From the NCBI RefSeq assembly GCF_030269925.1, contig NC_085111.1:6688142-6752141 (forward strand): a DNA stretch of 64,000 bases. The letters run 5' to 3'. The position numbers and the translations under genes are program-made. The notes under the pieces were generated by a model, which saw only the letters and a program-made list of their open reading frames with translations, did not search any database and was not told where the DNA came from. This stretch comes from Bombyx mori (Eukaryota; Arthropoda; Insecta; Lepidoptera; Bombycidae). Of the stretch, positions 34,617 to 46,427 are shown piece by piece (position 1 is the first letter of the stretch; each line of letters starts with the position of its first letter).

Positions 34617-34868
34617 TGTTAGTAACGTCCGTCTGGTGTAGTGGTAAATGACATGGTCACTACACAAGGGTGTCGCGGGTTCGAATCCCGCCAAGGGAAG
34701 ATATTTGTATGATAAATATAAATGTCTTTTCCAGGGTTATGGATGTATATTAAATATATGTATTTGTATAATAAAAATCTTAAATTTATTTCCGTTATCT
34801 GGTACCTGTAACACAAGTTCTATACGAACTTATCACGGGACCAGTTAACGTGGCGTGATTGTTAGTAA
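34617..34868 (+). mobile_element. tRNA-derived SINE, second family, with 9-bp duplication
   Basis: The core 34626-34859 lies between exact 'tgttagtaa' repeats at 34617-34625 and 34860-34868. The head has an A-box-like 'tggtgtagtgg' and a perfect B-box-like 'gggttcgaatccc', the internal RNA polymerase III promoter. The head does not fold into a convincing tRNA and a 160-bp tail follows, so it is a SINE, not a tRNA gene. It is unrelated in body to Bm1 and lies 12 bp beyond the LINE stub. Confidence 0.75.
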
Positions 34869-35036
34869 ATATGTATTTACTAATTAAAAAAAAAACCTTT
34901 AAAATCTAACACATAACTATCAGACATACATTATATAACATTACAATTTGTTCCTTCCAAGTGCCTCCTCCAAAGGCTATTAATCAGCATTCCCTCGATC
35001 TTGCTCGAGATGATGTTCAGAAGATTGTTGCCACTG

Positions 35037-35266
35037 GCACTTAGATGAGTGGACGAGCTCACAGCCCACCTGGTGTTAAGTGGTTACTGGAGCCCATAGA
35101 CATCTACAACGTAAATGTGCCACCCACCTTGAGGTATAAGTTCTAAGGTCTCAGTATAATTACAACGGGTGCCCCACCCTACTAACCGAAACGCATTACT
35201 GCTTCACGGCAGAAACAGGCAGGGCGGTGGTACCTACCCTTGCGGACTCACAAGTGGTCCTACGAC
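35037..35266 (-). repeat. Bm1-type SINE, tail portion
   Basis: 'cttagatgagtggacgagct' through 'gaggtataagttctaagg' to 'ctcacaagtggtcctac'. The poly(T) is absent, and the other end stops just short of 'ccaccagta', where a LINE 3' fragment begins. Confidence 0.87.
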
Positions 35267-35270
35267 TATT

Positions 35271-35345
35271 GTTGGCAGACGAGTACACAGTCCACCTGAT
35301 GGTGAGTTGTTGCCGTGGCTCATGAACATCAGCAACGCCAAACCG
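35271..35345 (-). mobile_element. 3' end of jockey-type LINE, short scrap
   Basis: 'ggcagacgagtacacagtcc' and 'cctgatggtgagttgt' match the 3' end of the LINE at 50609-52125. Directly adjacent to the Bm1 copy, so one inserted next to or into the other. Confidence 0.65.
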
Positions 35346-35419
35346 CGACCTATAAATTTCCATGTTTCCAAGATTTCCGTTTTTCCGGCACTTATACATA
35401 GCAAGACCAATTCATTTTA

Positions 35420-35605
35420 CTTTTTTACTTTTTGCGTAGTCGGATGAAAGAGTTCACGGCCCACTTGGTTAGTTAGAGCTCTCAACTTAAATGCCACCAC
35501 CTACTTTAAATATTTAAAATGACAATAGTTACACAGGTAAACGACTTATTAGTACTAAGGCGTATCATAAGACCATTGAAGTAGGTACCACCATCCCGCT
35601 TTTTT
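35420..35605 (-). repeat. Very diverged Bm1-type SINE tail
   Basis: 'gaaagagttcacggcccact', 'aaatgccaccacctac' and 'gtaggtaccaccatcccg' keep the Bm1 order with heavy divergence. Confidence 0.55.
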
Positions 35606-38600
35606 CTGCGGCGTAGCAATCGCGATTTACGTCCTGCAAATGAGATTATAAGTGAATTAAAAATAATCCGGGTATAATTTTAGTATATTTATTCTATAAT
35701 GTTAATTTAGCAGGTTTTTTTTAAGGTCTACGGAAACGTTTTGACTCGGTTCTACGTTTTTACTTAAATTAAATAAAATAAAGACAGGACAAGCTTCCAT
35801 TTGATTCATATTATTACTTTATTCTTAACTACTTTGTACGTAGATACATATTTTCGCTACGTAGGCAATATAAAAAGTTCCATGTGTAAACTAAAAGTCG
35901 AAGTCATATTATATTTATTGAAACAATGAAACACAAATAAAATTATAATTAATTATATTTGAATATAAATGAAGATACATTTTCTACAATTCAAAATATA
36001 GGAGTGGGTGGTATCCCTAATATTGTCGAAGTTGCCACAATTCTCGGAGGACACGGAGGAGTTTCATCTTCCGATTTTACATACAAAGCTATTGGTAGGT
36101 GAGACACGTAATGGAGTATTGTAGAATATCTCAGGTTAATGGAAAAAGTACACGGAAGACATTTAAAAATACTACATGTGACATATTAAATTTAGTTTTA
36201 TATTCCAAATATTCAATTTTTTATTCTACTCAACAGCTTATGGGGCGTATTTGATTCCATTGCAAATCCTACGGTTAAGTTTTACTATCCTTTTAGGGCG
36301 AAACAAACTTAAATATGTTTTGGTGTGACGGACGTAACTGATATTGATAGCCATTAATTAAAGGATATATATTTTTAATTTAAATTAATTTTAATAATAA
36401 GATGAGCTCATGGTTTACGTGAAACTGATTGGCCTCGGGAGCCAAAGACATCAGTACGTAAATTCACAGCCCTAGGTTCTGTTATTTATAGCGACTAACC
36501 CATTCTTCAAATGGTGACGCGTGGATGATTCATTAAAATTCTCCTAAAGAATTGGCCTCGGGGTATCCTCCTGTGCGGGCTTGATCTCGAAGTATATCAC
36601 TCATTAATAAATACTTATCAGACTTACATCGTCCATGTATCCAAGCATGCGCATCGTACGTTCTATTCACAATATCACTACAACTAAAAATTTTAACTGC
36701 CGTGTCGAAAAAAGTTTATGCAACACACAAAATTACAATGGACCAGTACAAAAACACGCGTTCCGAAAATCAGCAAGCCACTTTATTTGATATAAAGATT
36801 AAATCGTTGCCGGTGCCGTGCTTTGCATTTTTAACAGCGTTCATGTGTGAAGGGTACAATGCAGGTACACGCAAGTAGTACCAATCGAAATTGCAAATTT
36901 GTGCAGGGGCCGCCTCGGTTCGTTAGCGACTTGTGTTTACGCGTTACCGAGCAGTAGGGTTGTCAACCGCCGAATTAGCTCAATACTTTTTTTGAGCTTT
37001 GCTTCTAAATAGCAGTGTAGGATAGATTGTAATTTCTCGAAGCGCACCTTCCATAGTAACATCGCGTATATATGTATAATGTCTAAGACGATTATCAATA
37101 TTTCATTAACCAACCCTATGTTGAGCTCTAATCACTTGAATGCCATTATTGTGTGTACTTAAAAAGTTTCAAATGTTCCGCTATCAAATAAATTAAATAA
37201 TGAATCAAATGATAATGTGAATTATTTAAATTGTTTTAATTAGCCAAAAAAGAGATAATAAGAACTATAATACTAACCAAAAAAAAATCACATATATTCA
37301 CAAGTCAAACGTCATTCTACTGAATTGTTTATTTAATCAATTTTGATAAATCAAAAACTCATTACGAGTCTTCGAATAACTCCTTTATATGTATTAGGTA
37401 TATTGACATTCTGTAAATAGTTTCAAATTTACTGTCGAGCGATATCTGGTAAGAACCTTGTGGCAAGTAGCATCTACGAAATGTTATTTTGTCAACAGTG
37501 ATGGTATTTGTTTCTGAAATGAACGGACTCAGTAAATTGCAGACTAGTAAAAGTCCTTGTACATTAGAGACGTCAAACGATTTCACGTTTGAATAACCGT
37601 AGAATTCATTCAAATTAAATGTACAAAGGTAAAATGTTTATTTTGGTGTAATAGTTAATTTATATTAGAGCTTGTTAAAATGTTTAGTGGAATATTCGAT
37701 GTACAGTCCGTGTATTTTAGATAGCTTTTCATAATATTTGTGTCTGGTTTAGACGTAGCAAAAACTATTCTTTATCAAGTGTACTATATTAAATTTTACT
37801 GTGTGCTAAAACTAAAAGTTTTAAAAAATCTTAACATTTTTAAGGATAAATCATATCATAATCATATTTAAACTGAGTGGCTAGTTGAAAACATTTGCCG
37901 AATGTGTGTAATATTTTTTCAGTAAGCACGTTGTTGGGCATATACTTACTTTCTGGTCTTAATATCAAGTTTATAATTCCGTTAATATTATAGTTACCGA
38001 CTAAAAATAAGATTTACCATCCCTATTAGCAAAACACTACGGAATGATACTTCTTTTGCGGAACGTTTTAATAATAGCTAAATTCAACCATTTGCATATT
38101 TGTGGGGCAATCCATTATCCGTGTTCGCCACCATTCGTGGTGTGCGACGAAGGCACATTTACATAAGTGTGGAATATTGTGTTGTATGCTTATGTACTAA
38201 ACGCTGAACTAATATTTCGTGGTAATTGCGCATTAAAACGTTTAATTTTACGTCGGTTTAAGAATTAAATGGAAATGAAAATTTTCCACTAAACCTTTTT
38301 TTTTTTTTTGTTGAAGCCGGTTTTTCGTTTCTATTTATGTAAGGAAATGTTTTTAGGTATGCCTGATGTGTAATTTTGTTAATTTTAAAGGAAACGTGCC
38401 ATTTTCTCTTTTTATCGAATAAAAGCTGATTTGATGGAAGAGTGGTTGCCACTTCAATACTGACCGCGACAAGACGGAACTTACGCTGGTGATCTTCTTT
38501 GCATGTGACGAGTTGTGGCAATTAATTTTTACGTAATAAGTAATAAGTAACAGTGAGAGAGAGTACTCTACTGTCACCAAACTCACCTTTCGCAGTCTAA

Positions 38601-40240
38601 TACAGGGCCACCCGGCCGGGGTGAACATTATTCAACTCTTGATACTTTAATTGTTTGATTTGATGGTTTGATTTAATTGTTTGAGATTCTCTCCGTTATC
38701 GCTTTAAATACCAGTATGGGAAACCCAAAAAGAAACCCTGTAAGCAGCTCTACAGGCGATTTTCAAGAAAGCGAAAGTCGCGTTCCGACCCACTAGGTTA
38801 TACCGCGTAATGCATGTGGGGCCATCTAAGAATCGCACCTTGACCCTGTCTTTTCCCATTGTTGTGTTCTGTATCATTCAAGAACGCCACTTATGATACG
38901 AGCTTTGTACCACACGTAGCTTATCAAGAGAAAAAATAGTACAGCTTTATGGATAAGTTACAAAACATAAAGAAAACAAGGAGGTGAACACATTTGGCCG
39001 GAATAGTTTTGGTAAGTCTAAAACTTTACAAATTTCACGACCCTAAAAACACGTGCCGCCTTATAATCGTCCTTGATTATCGTCAGATTCATTCATATAA
39101 GCTTTTGTCATCATATAAAGGCATGATCATACAAAATGCTGTCGCTGCCTGTAATGGAAGAACTTCTCGTGTGAATCAGCCCCCAGTTTGCCTGTGACGA
39201 AGAGATATAGGCATTAAGAGGGTCTAAATACTTTCAGGCGACTGTGCAAAAAACTCGATCACAAAAACGTGTAAATATACGTACGGATGTACATATAGAC
39301 ATTTCATAGGCAGATTTTAACTGGTTGCCATTCGTGTGCAAGTTTTTTTGTCATTTAATGACTTTCAGAATAACTATGGTACAAGCCTATGGGTCTCAAA
39401 CCATGCGTGTAATTCTATTGGCGTGTAGCTAGCTAAGAGGCAGTCAGGTCATGTCAATGTCTTCTCCCAATTTAAAATGTAGGTTCGAAATATTGGTTCG
39501 TTTGTGTGTCACGTAGCAAGATCAATAATGAGGATGGCACTAACCTTAGAGCTTGGTACACCCATACTGGTGAATTACAGACGCTCTCGTGCCGAGTCGA
39601 TACGTCTATGTCAGTATTGAAATCCCGGAGGTAGGTACAAATTTTTGTAATGGAATAGGTACCTAAATGACATTCAGATATTACTTCCGCGACGAAGATA
39701 ATATAATCGTGTGGTAAAAATCAAACCCGCAAAAATTACAGTTTGAGTTATAACTATTCATTGAGATATATTTCAAGTGATTGGCAGGATGGTCGTAGCT
39801 CTTAATGTGAGCTTATAATTCGATCCCTACCACAAGTATAGAGAGGCTCTCGGGCTATCAACATTAACCAAGATCCTCTCGCCTCAAAGTGCTCCAATTC
39901 ATTGGAATTCAACTGCTTATGAGATTACGAGACTATTCATAAAATTCTTCAGAACATTAAGGAGCATCTAAAAAGCACAGTTCGTCAATATTTTCTCAGT
40001 ATTAAGGGTTTTTCTACTCGTGAAGAGTGAATAAAATTACATTGTAAAATACGAATAGCGCGCCAGTGACTGACTTTATAATTTTCTTTACGACTGTACA
40101 GGGAAAACGTATTTCATGATTTCTGACCCTCGTTTATAGCCGTAATATTTACGTACTAATAACTACTGTTGATTGCCTCAACGTTGAAAATAGGGCTTTA
40201 TGTTTTACACTCAATTTAAATTTGTTTTGATAATGTTTGA
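35606..40240. other. Long unrecognised interval
   Basis: About 4.6 kb with no clear gene. Possible very diverged Bm1 pieces lie at 36402-36535 (minus) and 39590-39755 (plus, head region 'tacaaatttttgtaatgga' and 'atcaaacccgcaaaaa'). Open frames at 37362-37613, 38258-38628 and 38994-39197 have no recognisable domains. Confidence 0.4.
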
Positions 40241-40551
40241 AAATGTAGTTCATATCTTCTTCTTTTTTCTCCACACTATCCCACTAGGTGGGGTCGGCAC
40301 AGCTAATTTTTCTCTTACATTCTCTTCTGTCAGCCGTTATCTCAACACTCACTCCTCTCTCTCTCTCATATCGTCATTCACACACTCTATCCTCGATCAC
40401 TTCCCCCACTACCTTGCACTACCATTTCCATACATCTCCTAGTCACATGCATCTTCTCTCTACGCATCACAATATGTCCATACCACGCTAATCTACGCTA
40501 ACTAACGCTAACCCTAACGCACGCACTAACTAACGCTAAAATGTAGTTCAT
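40241..40551 (-). mobile_element. RTE-like LINE 3' stub with 14-bp duplication and odd 5' junction
   Basis: Exact 'aaatgtagttcata' at 40241-40254 and 40538-40551 brackets 40255-40537. Read on the minus strand, the last ~230 bp match the C-terminal frame of 57149-57430 (WYGH, 'RRCMEMVVQG', RGRP equivalents) and end in a GAA-rich tail. The 5' junction, 40486-40537, holds several degenerate TAACGC units instead of LINE coding sequence. Plus-strand frames across it are shadows. Confidence 0.82.
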
Positions 40552-41924
40552 AATATAATTTATGTAATTGTTTTTGATCTGTCGCTTTGTTCTCTTTTTG
40601 CTGTTATGAGGCATATTTTGGTTCAAAAGGAAATCACTGGATACAACCTTACGGCAGCCGGTGCAGTGGCATTGTGGGAGACAACCGCAGCCCCTCTCGT
40701 CCAGTACTGGCTTAATATGACATTTTGGCTATTCATTCGGTACACAATAGAAAATGTAAATCATGAAATGCCAATATTTCAACTGTACATCAAGTTTTGT
40801 ACCCTTTGACCTGAATTTAAAGGAATTAAGTACAATATAAAACCAAAGCTTTCACAGCTGTAGTTACGACTTCTATGGCAGTTCAGTTTTATATCTGGTT
40901 CATGGGCAGTCAACTATAAACTTTACTGTTCAAAGTTAGCTTGAATGCTAGTTTTAAAACCATTTTTTACGTCAGCCAATGCTGTGTACAAACGACAGAA
41001 TGTTTATTGGGTTTTAGCTTTCGTATTTTTATTTTCTCGTTGAGTCAGACGTGTATATTGCGGACTATTGCAAATGGTTTTACAAGCTGAAATGTCATCA
41101 GTAGTGGGCCCGCCTTAATACTCTTTGTGTATCATATCACATATCAACTACGCCACGTGTTATTCGTTGGTACATTCTGTTTGCCTGTAACGTGTTTATG
41201 TCACTTCTGAAAACAGTTGTACGTAACGTTTATTATTCCAACAAAGGACATTTGAAATGTAATTTTTAAAATAAGGGCGCGTTACAGTAATGCTGTTTTA
41301 TTACACAATATATTATTCGTTTATCGTTCAAATGTAATATGTAAGTTGAATTGTAGAATCTGTAAGAAAATATACTTTTAATATTATTTTACCACTCTAT
41401 GAGTATATAGGATAACCCAGAAGTAAGTTTGAATTCTAGTCACTATTGTACTTTCTATTATCTGAAGTCTCTTGAGAAGCAACCGCCTTGAGTTTATCTA
41501 CATCATACTGCAGTAGGATTGACGGTGAATACATTTGACTCACCAGTGACTTGAATAATAAGCGTGCATGGTACGAACTTTAGAAGGAAGTCGTATAAAT
41601 GATAAATTTACCATACGACGTTAGTATACTAGTTAGTACAATTACATTAGACTAGTTAATACAATTTTGAGGTTTTTAGTCGAAAGAGGCCTTACAGCTC
41701 GGGCAGCTAGTTGCTTGAAACCTTAACTCATGGTAAAAATCCAAGGAGAAACTCCGACGGCCGATGCTAAGGGCGCGCCTCATATTTAATTAATATTCTT
41801 CTTCTTCAACTTATGTCCAAAAATGTTGAGTGTAGGTTTCTTCATATGCACTTCTTTCTTCAATAATGTTCATTCAAATATATTATAAAGTTCCTATTTG
41901 CTAACATGTACATGAATATTTTAT
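40552..41924. other. Unrecognised sequence
   Basis: A 67-codon frame at 40606-40809 is not recognised. No element seen. Confidence 0.4.
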
Positions 41925-42055
41925 TAACGAGTTCATGGCCCACTTGGTATAAATTGGTAAATGGAGCCCAAAGAAATCGCAACGTATATGATTACTTCAC
42001 TGCCGAAATATGCACCTACCCGTGCGGACTAACAATACATCTTGCTACAAGTAAA
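41925..42055 (-). repeat. Diverged, internally deleted Bm1-type SINE tail
   Basis: 'aacgagttcatggcccactt', 'ggagcccaaagaaatc', 'gattacttcactgccgaaat' and 'cctacccgtgcggact' keep the Bm1 order; about 100 bp of the middle are missing. Confidence 0.65.
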
Positions 42056-42186
42056 TTGTTGCAAGCGATCGCAGTGCTGCACAAAACTTCACGACACACA
42101 TGGAAAAAAGTAGAGTGCCAATGGTAATGCATAATTATCCACATAATCTCATTACAAACCAGAAAGACTATTATTAGCATTTATAT

Positions 42187-42578
42187 TGTTACGCCGGTAA
42201 GAGTAACGCCATCTATCGCCGAATAGTGGAACGAATATCGAAGGATCTAGTAGCGCCCAGAACGCTCGAGAAGTACAACGCCATCTATTGACAGATAGCG
42301 GAAACTACTACTAGAGATGTGTAGAATATTCTGGATAATTCTAGGGATGAGGTATCGGCTATGAAAGCGTTGTAGAGATGGCACGCAGTCAGTCAGTAAT
42401 CGGAACTACTCGAAGCGAAACAGCAAACGGATCACCTGAAGCGAATCGGAACAAGCGAATTGAGAGTTTTAAAGTGTTTGTTGAGTGTTTTAAGGTGTTT
42501 AAGTGTTTTAAGTGTTGAATACAGTCTTTAGTTGTACTTTGGTGAAATTTTATTTATCCCGAACCCAAGCGCGTAACA
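42187..42578 (+). mobile_element. Solo LTR, retrotransposon family L
   Basis: 392 bp bounded by TGTTACG and CGTAACA and flanked by ATAT duplications (42183-42186 and 42579-42582). Related copies lie at 25326-25701 and 54604-54972 on the other strand. Orientation is set by a promoter: a TATA-like 'gctatgaaag' at 42358-42367 (TATAAAA in the 54.6-kb copy) with TCAGT, an arthropod initiator, 30 bp downstream at 42389-42393. The 4-bp duplication points to Gypsy-type integration. No internal region is present. Confidence 0.88.
42358..42393 (+). promoter_or_regulatory. LTR core promoter: TATA-like box and TCAGT initiator
   Basis: 'gctatgaaag' is followed 30 bp later by 'tcagt' inside a 'cagtcagtcagt' run. 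The 54.6-kb copy, read on the minus strand, has 'ggctataaaaatg' and 'cagtcagttag' at the same spacing; the 25.3-kb copy keeps the initiator part. Activity is unknown. Confidence 0.6.
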
Positions 42579-42898
42579 ATATTTTATTGAATAGATATTA
42601 ATGTGATAAAACTGGACAATGAAGCGGGTACATAATGTTCAAATTATGCTAAGTGCATTACGATTCAGCAGCTTGTTGATCATTACTCAGGAGACAAGAA
42701 CATAAATTACGGTATTGTCCAATATTTAGGTATATGGTAGTGATGCAAGTCACATCAACGAGGCATGATATTTGACTTAGTGTGCGTGCAGGTACCTTTA
42801 TAAGATTTTCGAGTACGAGTGTAATTTAATAAATGTTGGGAAGCGTACTATTAAAATTTAGTTAGACACTTCAAGACTAATAATTAAAAAGATATTCC

Positions 42899-43303
42899 TT
42901 CCTTCGAAGCTTCTTATTATAAAAATATTAATTTTAAGTTCTATTCGAGGTACAAAGAAAATAATTATTCGGGTATACATTTTTTATAATGATTTTTTAT
43001 TAATAAAAATTAAAATAATTAGTAATTAATTGATGTCAGAAAAATAAATATTGTTATTTTAAACAAAATTTAATTAAACTCAATAATCTCATAAATAGAA
43101 AAACAAAAAAAATATGTTTTTTTTTCTTCGAAATTTTCTATTATAATTATTAAAATAATAATAACCATCATCATGTAGACTGCACATTAACACTGTATAG
43201 CTATCACACTAACACTATACATAAATAATAAAAATCTTACGTTACGGACGTTTTTTCCCGGTTAGGGTACCCCTCCGCATCGTTCCATAAGGAACTTCAT
43301 TCC
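42899..43303 (-). mobile_element. Short inverted-terminal element (MITE-like), family K, inverted copy
   Basis: The right end 'ataaggaacttcattcc' and left end 'tccttcgaagcttcttat' correspond to the ends of 21967-22277 read in reverse. Inner landmarks 'cccggttagggtacccctc' and 'gtatacattttttata' are shared. The middle is about 90 bp longer than in the other copy. Confidence 0.62.
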
Positions 43304-44649
43304 AAAAAGAAGTTAATGAAATATGAATATAAAATACATTACCTTTTCAGCTTGTTCTTTTAAATTAAATATACATATTAACTTTCATTCATATGTAAAT
43401 ATATTTTTGCTCAATGCTTTGTTTGAGATAGTTTGACTAGTACTTGACTATGGGGCGGTTGCAAGATTGCACTCTGAAGGCGCCAAGGGGCTCCGATCTC
43501 ATAACAAACACAAATAAGCTGACGTGATCCTCTTACTTCTGTAGATTAGGTGCGGAGAAAATATTTGTACGCTTCGCGAACCACGAGAACGAATTCACGA
43601 CCACAGCTCACAATATTATCTTATCGGTATGAGAAATTGTTTACATGTAGATGCGGACTTGGTTATTCGTAATATATTTCAGTGATTCCGTGTAAAGTTG
43701 CACAGGCAGCAAACCGGAACGGTCTCTTAAGGCTCCCTGTATTGAGTTGTGTCGCTTTATTTGCAAGTTAGAATAGTTATTTTAGTGCTGAATTGTGTTA
43801 CAGATGGTATCGGGGATGGAGTAGGTGTGAATTTATTTTGTTCCACCGCGTTATGCAAATGTTGTCTGGAGCTTGGCATATTTGAAACTCGGTTTTGATT
43901 TGTCTTTCTAGACGAATAGAGTATGTTTGTATCTATTTCATTGATATGAAACATAATAAATTCCTTGATACCAGTTGATTTTTTATGATCAATTTAAATT
44001 ATCATTAGTATAAAGCTCACGAAATTGTAACGGATGTGTGACTCTGATTCCAAATCAATGGTATTTAGATTTTCTATATATTACCTCATTTTTAGGTCGA
44101 GAAGAAATAATGGAACTTCCACCTTTTGGGAATGCACCAATTGAATTCGAACGACCCTCAGATACCTGTATCGCTCGTTACCAAATTTCAAATTCCCATC
44201 AATTCAATAATAGGCTCTTAATATTAAAATTAAAAGAGCACATTATATTGTTTGGTTAATTTGTGCTACAATTGCGCATCTCATTTTAAAAAAAAAAACT
44301 TGATTTTCTCAAAAAACCTCGCTCAGTAATCAAACGAATTCAACTCACAAGGCCAAATGACAATTCTCATCGTAATTATTTATTAATGTTCGTAAATACA
44401 AAAGCATTACAGTTGAGTTTATCTTCGAACTAGAATACTGTAAACCTGCTTTATAACCTGAATAAACCAGAATCGTACGCGGACGGAATACTGTGAAGGC
44501 CGCTTAAGACAATGGATTTGTTGGAGTTACGACTTCTAGCATTTACTTTTGTAGTGATAGAGGCCTGCTCCGCATAACCTCGTTAGAACTCGTCAAATAC
44601 TGTTAGCTATAAACGTGAAGGGTTTTGTAAAATTTAATTTTGTTCCTGT
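43304..44649. other. Unrecognised sequence
   Basis: No element seen. Frames at 43757-43954 (minus) and 44038-44259 (plus) have no recognisable domain. Confidence 0.4.
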
Positions 44650-44735
44650 TTGGTACATAAATGCATTGGACATAAGTTGGAGAGGCCTATGTTCGGCAGT
44701 GGACAGTAGACAGGCTGATATGATGATGATGATTG
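44650..44735 (+). pseudogene. LINE C-terminal scrap with (ATG)n tail
   Basis: The frame reads WRGLCSAVDSRQADMMMMI: the end of a LINE protein running into a 'gatgatgatgatg' simple repeat, the usual tail of this LINE group. Only about 25 codons remain. Confidence 0.6.
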
Positions 44736-44834
44736 CATACATACATATGATATATCTATCAATGGATCTTACACGACGATCTTATATCTAGCATCTAATT
44801 ACATAGTACTTTTTTCGATACAAATACTTTAAAT

Positions 44835-45076
44835 ACTGGTGGTAGGTAGGACCAGGAGTCTGCACGGGTAGGTACCACGACCCTGCCTATTTCTGTCGTG
44901 AACCAGTAATGCGTTTCAATTTGTAAGGTGGGGCAGCCGTTGTAACTATACTTGAGACTTTAGAACTTATATCTCAAGGGAGCGTATTTACGTTGTAAAT
45001 GCCTATGGGCTCCAGTAACCAATTAATACCAGGTGGGCTGTGAGCTCGTCCTCCCATCTAAGCAATAAATAAAAAA
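44835..45076 (+). repeat. Bm1-type SINE, tail portion
   Basis: 'actggtggtaggtaggacc' (4-bp duplication 'tagg') through 'gcagccgttgtaactatac' to 'aagcaataaataaaaaa'. A short gap removes 'tgggtggcg'. Confidence 0.9.
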
Positions 45077-45081
45077 GGGTG

Positions 45082-45106
45082 CGTGTACTGAAGCTGAGGG
45101 TACAAA
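45082..45106 (-). repeat. Single inverted copy of the 46.4-kb tandem-repeat core
   Basis: 25 bp that are the exact reverse complement of the 'ccctcagcttcagtacacg'-containing core repeated five times at 46428-46690. It lies between a Bm1 copy and a LINE tail. Confidence 0.9.
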
Positions 45107-45109
45107 GAG

Positions 45110-45176
45110 CCACGAAGGGCTTTCAAGGACACGACCTTCAACAATGAAGTATTCGACTAAGAAGAAGAAGAAGAAG
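45110..45176 (+). mobile_element. LINE 3' tail scrap with (GAA)n
   Basis: 'ggacacgaccttcaacaatg' then 'attcgactaagaagaagaag' follows the layout of the tails at 14270-14304 and 34550-34594 ('cacgaccctcagtaatg...'). A very short 3' fragment. Confidence 0.5.
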
Positions 45177-45240
45177 TACTTATGTACGCGCGTAAGAAGT
45201 TATACTTTATTTTTATTTTTTATTTTTTTTTAAATCTATA

Positions 45241-45487
45241 TCTATACTAATAATAATTATATATAATATTATATTATATAATTATAAAGAGGAAAGATTT
45301 GTTTGTTTGTTTGTTTCGAATAGGCTCCGAAACTACTGGACCGATTTGAAAAATTCTTTTTCCATTAGAAGCCGACATTGTCCCTGATGAACATAGGCTA
45401 CTTTTTTTCAATTTTTTTTTTATTTTATTTTTTTTGGTTTCATGTGTGTTTTAATGTTTCCGAAGCGAAGCGAGGGCGGGTCGCTAG
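45241..45487 (+). mobile_element. Helitron-like element, family B
   Basis: Host A, TCTATACTAATAATAATTAT, an AT-rich expansion, 'aagaggaaagatttgtttg', 'ccgaaactactggaccgat', then a GC-rich 'gaagcgaagcgagggcggg' and 'tcgCTAG' before host T. 247 bp. Close relative of 16346-16560 in the opposite orientation. Confidence 0.82.
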
Positions 45488-46427
45488 TGTTAAATAATAA
45501 GAATAAATACTTAACGTTAATAATTTAATAATATTTAGTATGAATTATATTAAATAATAATTTTGTCATTTATATTACTAAAAAATGAATGCTAATAACA
45601 CTTTTTTTACGAGTGTACATGCGCGAAAGTTCACCTGCGGCTATATTCAGACTCGCCAAGTTAAGTCGGTCGTATTGTAATGAGCGATTTAGTGGGCAAC
45701 TTCATTTCCGTTAATTTTGTGTCACGGTGCGCGCGCATCTTAAAACTTCACTCTCATCAATTTTTCATAACGCGCCTAAAGAAGTATAACTTCAAAAATA
45801 TTTTCCGCCGGTAATACGTAAGTGGTATTCTCTGGTATTTGCTTACCTAGTTTTTGACTTCCTGATACTTTAATTAATGTCATAAAAACATTCGCAATTC
45901 AGACCTTAAAAGTATGACTTGGAATGTCTGATGGCCATTTATGATCAGTTAGTTCATAAGTACGTCTGCTTTTATTAGTTTATAAATAAAATAACGTAAA
46001 ACGTTCTTGATAGACCTATCAAGAGACGCGGCTTAGTAACACCGGGCTTCGTTGCCTCGGGCCACAGGCAAAATCAATTTCGAGTCAGTTCATCTTATCG
46101 ATACTTTCATTCCACCACTGACATCGTTACCGAGATATAGATAAAGCCTACAGCGGGTATAGTTTGTTTATATTATTGAACCAGTTCCAACAGGGTAGTG
46201 CGAAGGGATCAGAGTAAATTATTTACTTTATGCAAATAGCGGTCTCGGATCGTTGCTTTGGAATTATTTTGTGGAGGAAAAATAATGATATTTATTTGGG
46301 TTTTTGTTTTTGTTTCAACGTTATAATGAGAAGTGGTCTTTTTTTTCCCTATTTGCAGGGTCACTCAGTTTTTGCATTCACATTTGTATAATGAAGACTT
46401 TTTTGCATTAAAGTTATCGTAGAAGAA
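45488..46427. other. Unrecognised sequence
   Basis: No gene or element recognised. It contains 'ggcaaaatcaattt' at 46067-46080, which also occurs at 10144 and 49009. Confidence 0.4.

Noticed and set aside
34628..34698. Possible functional tRNA gene (A-box-like and perfect B-box-like sequences)
   Set aside because: No convincing cloverleaf or anticodon stem, a 160-bp non-tRNA tail follows, and 9-bp duplications flank the unit. It is a SINE.
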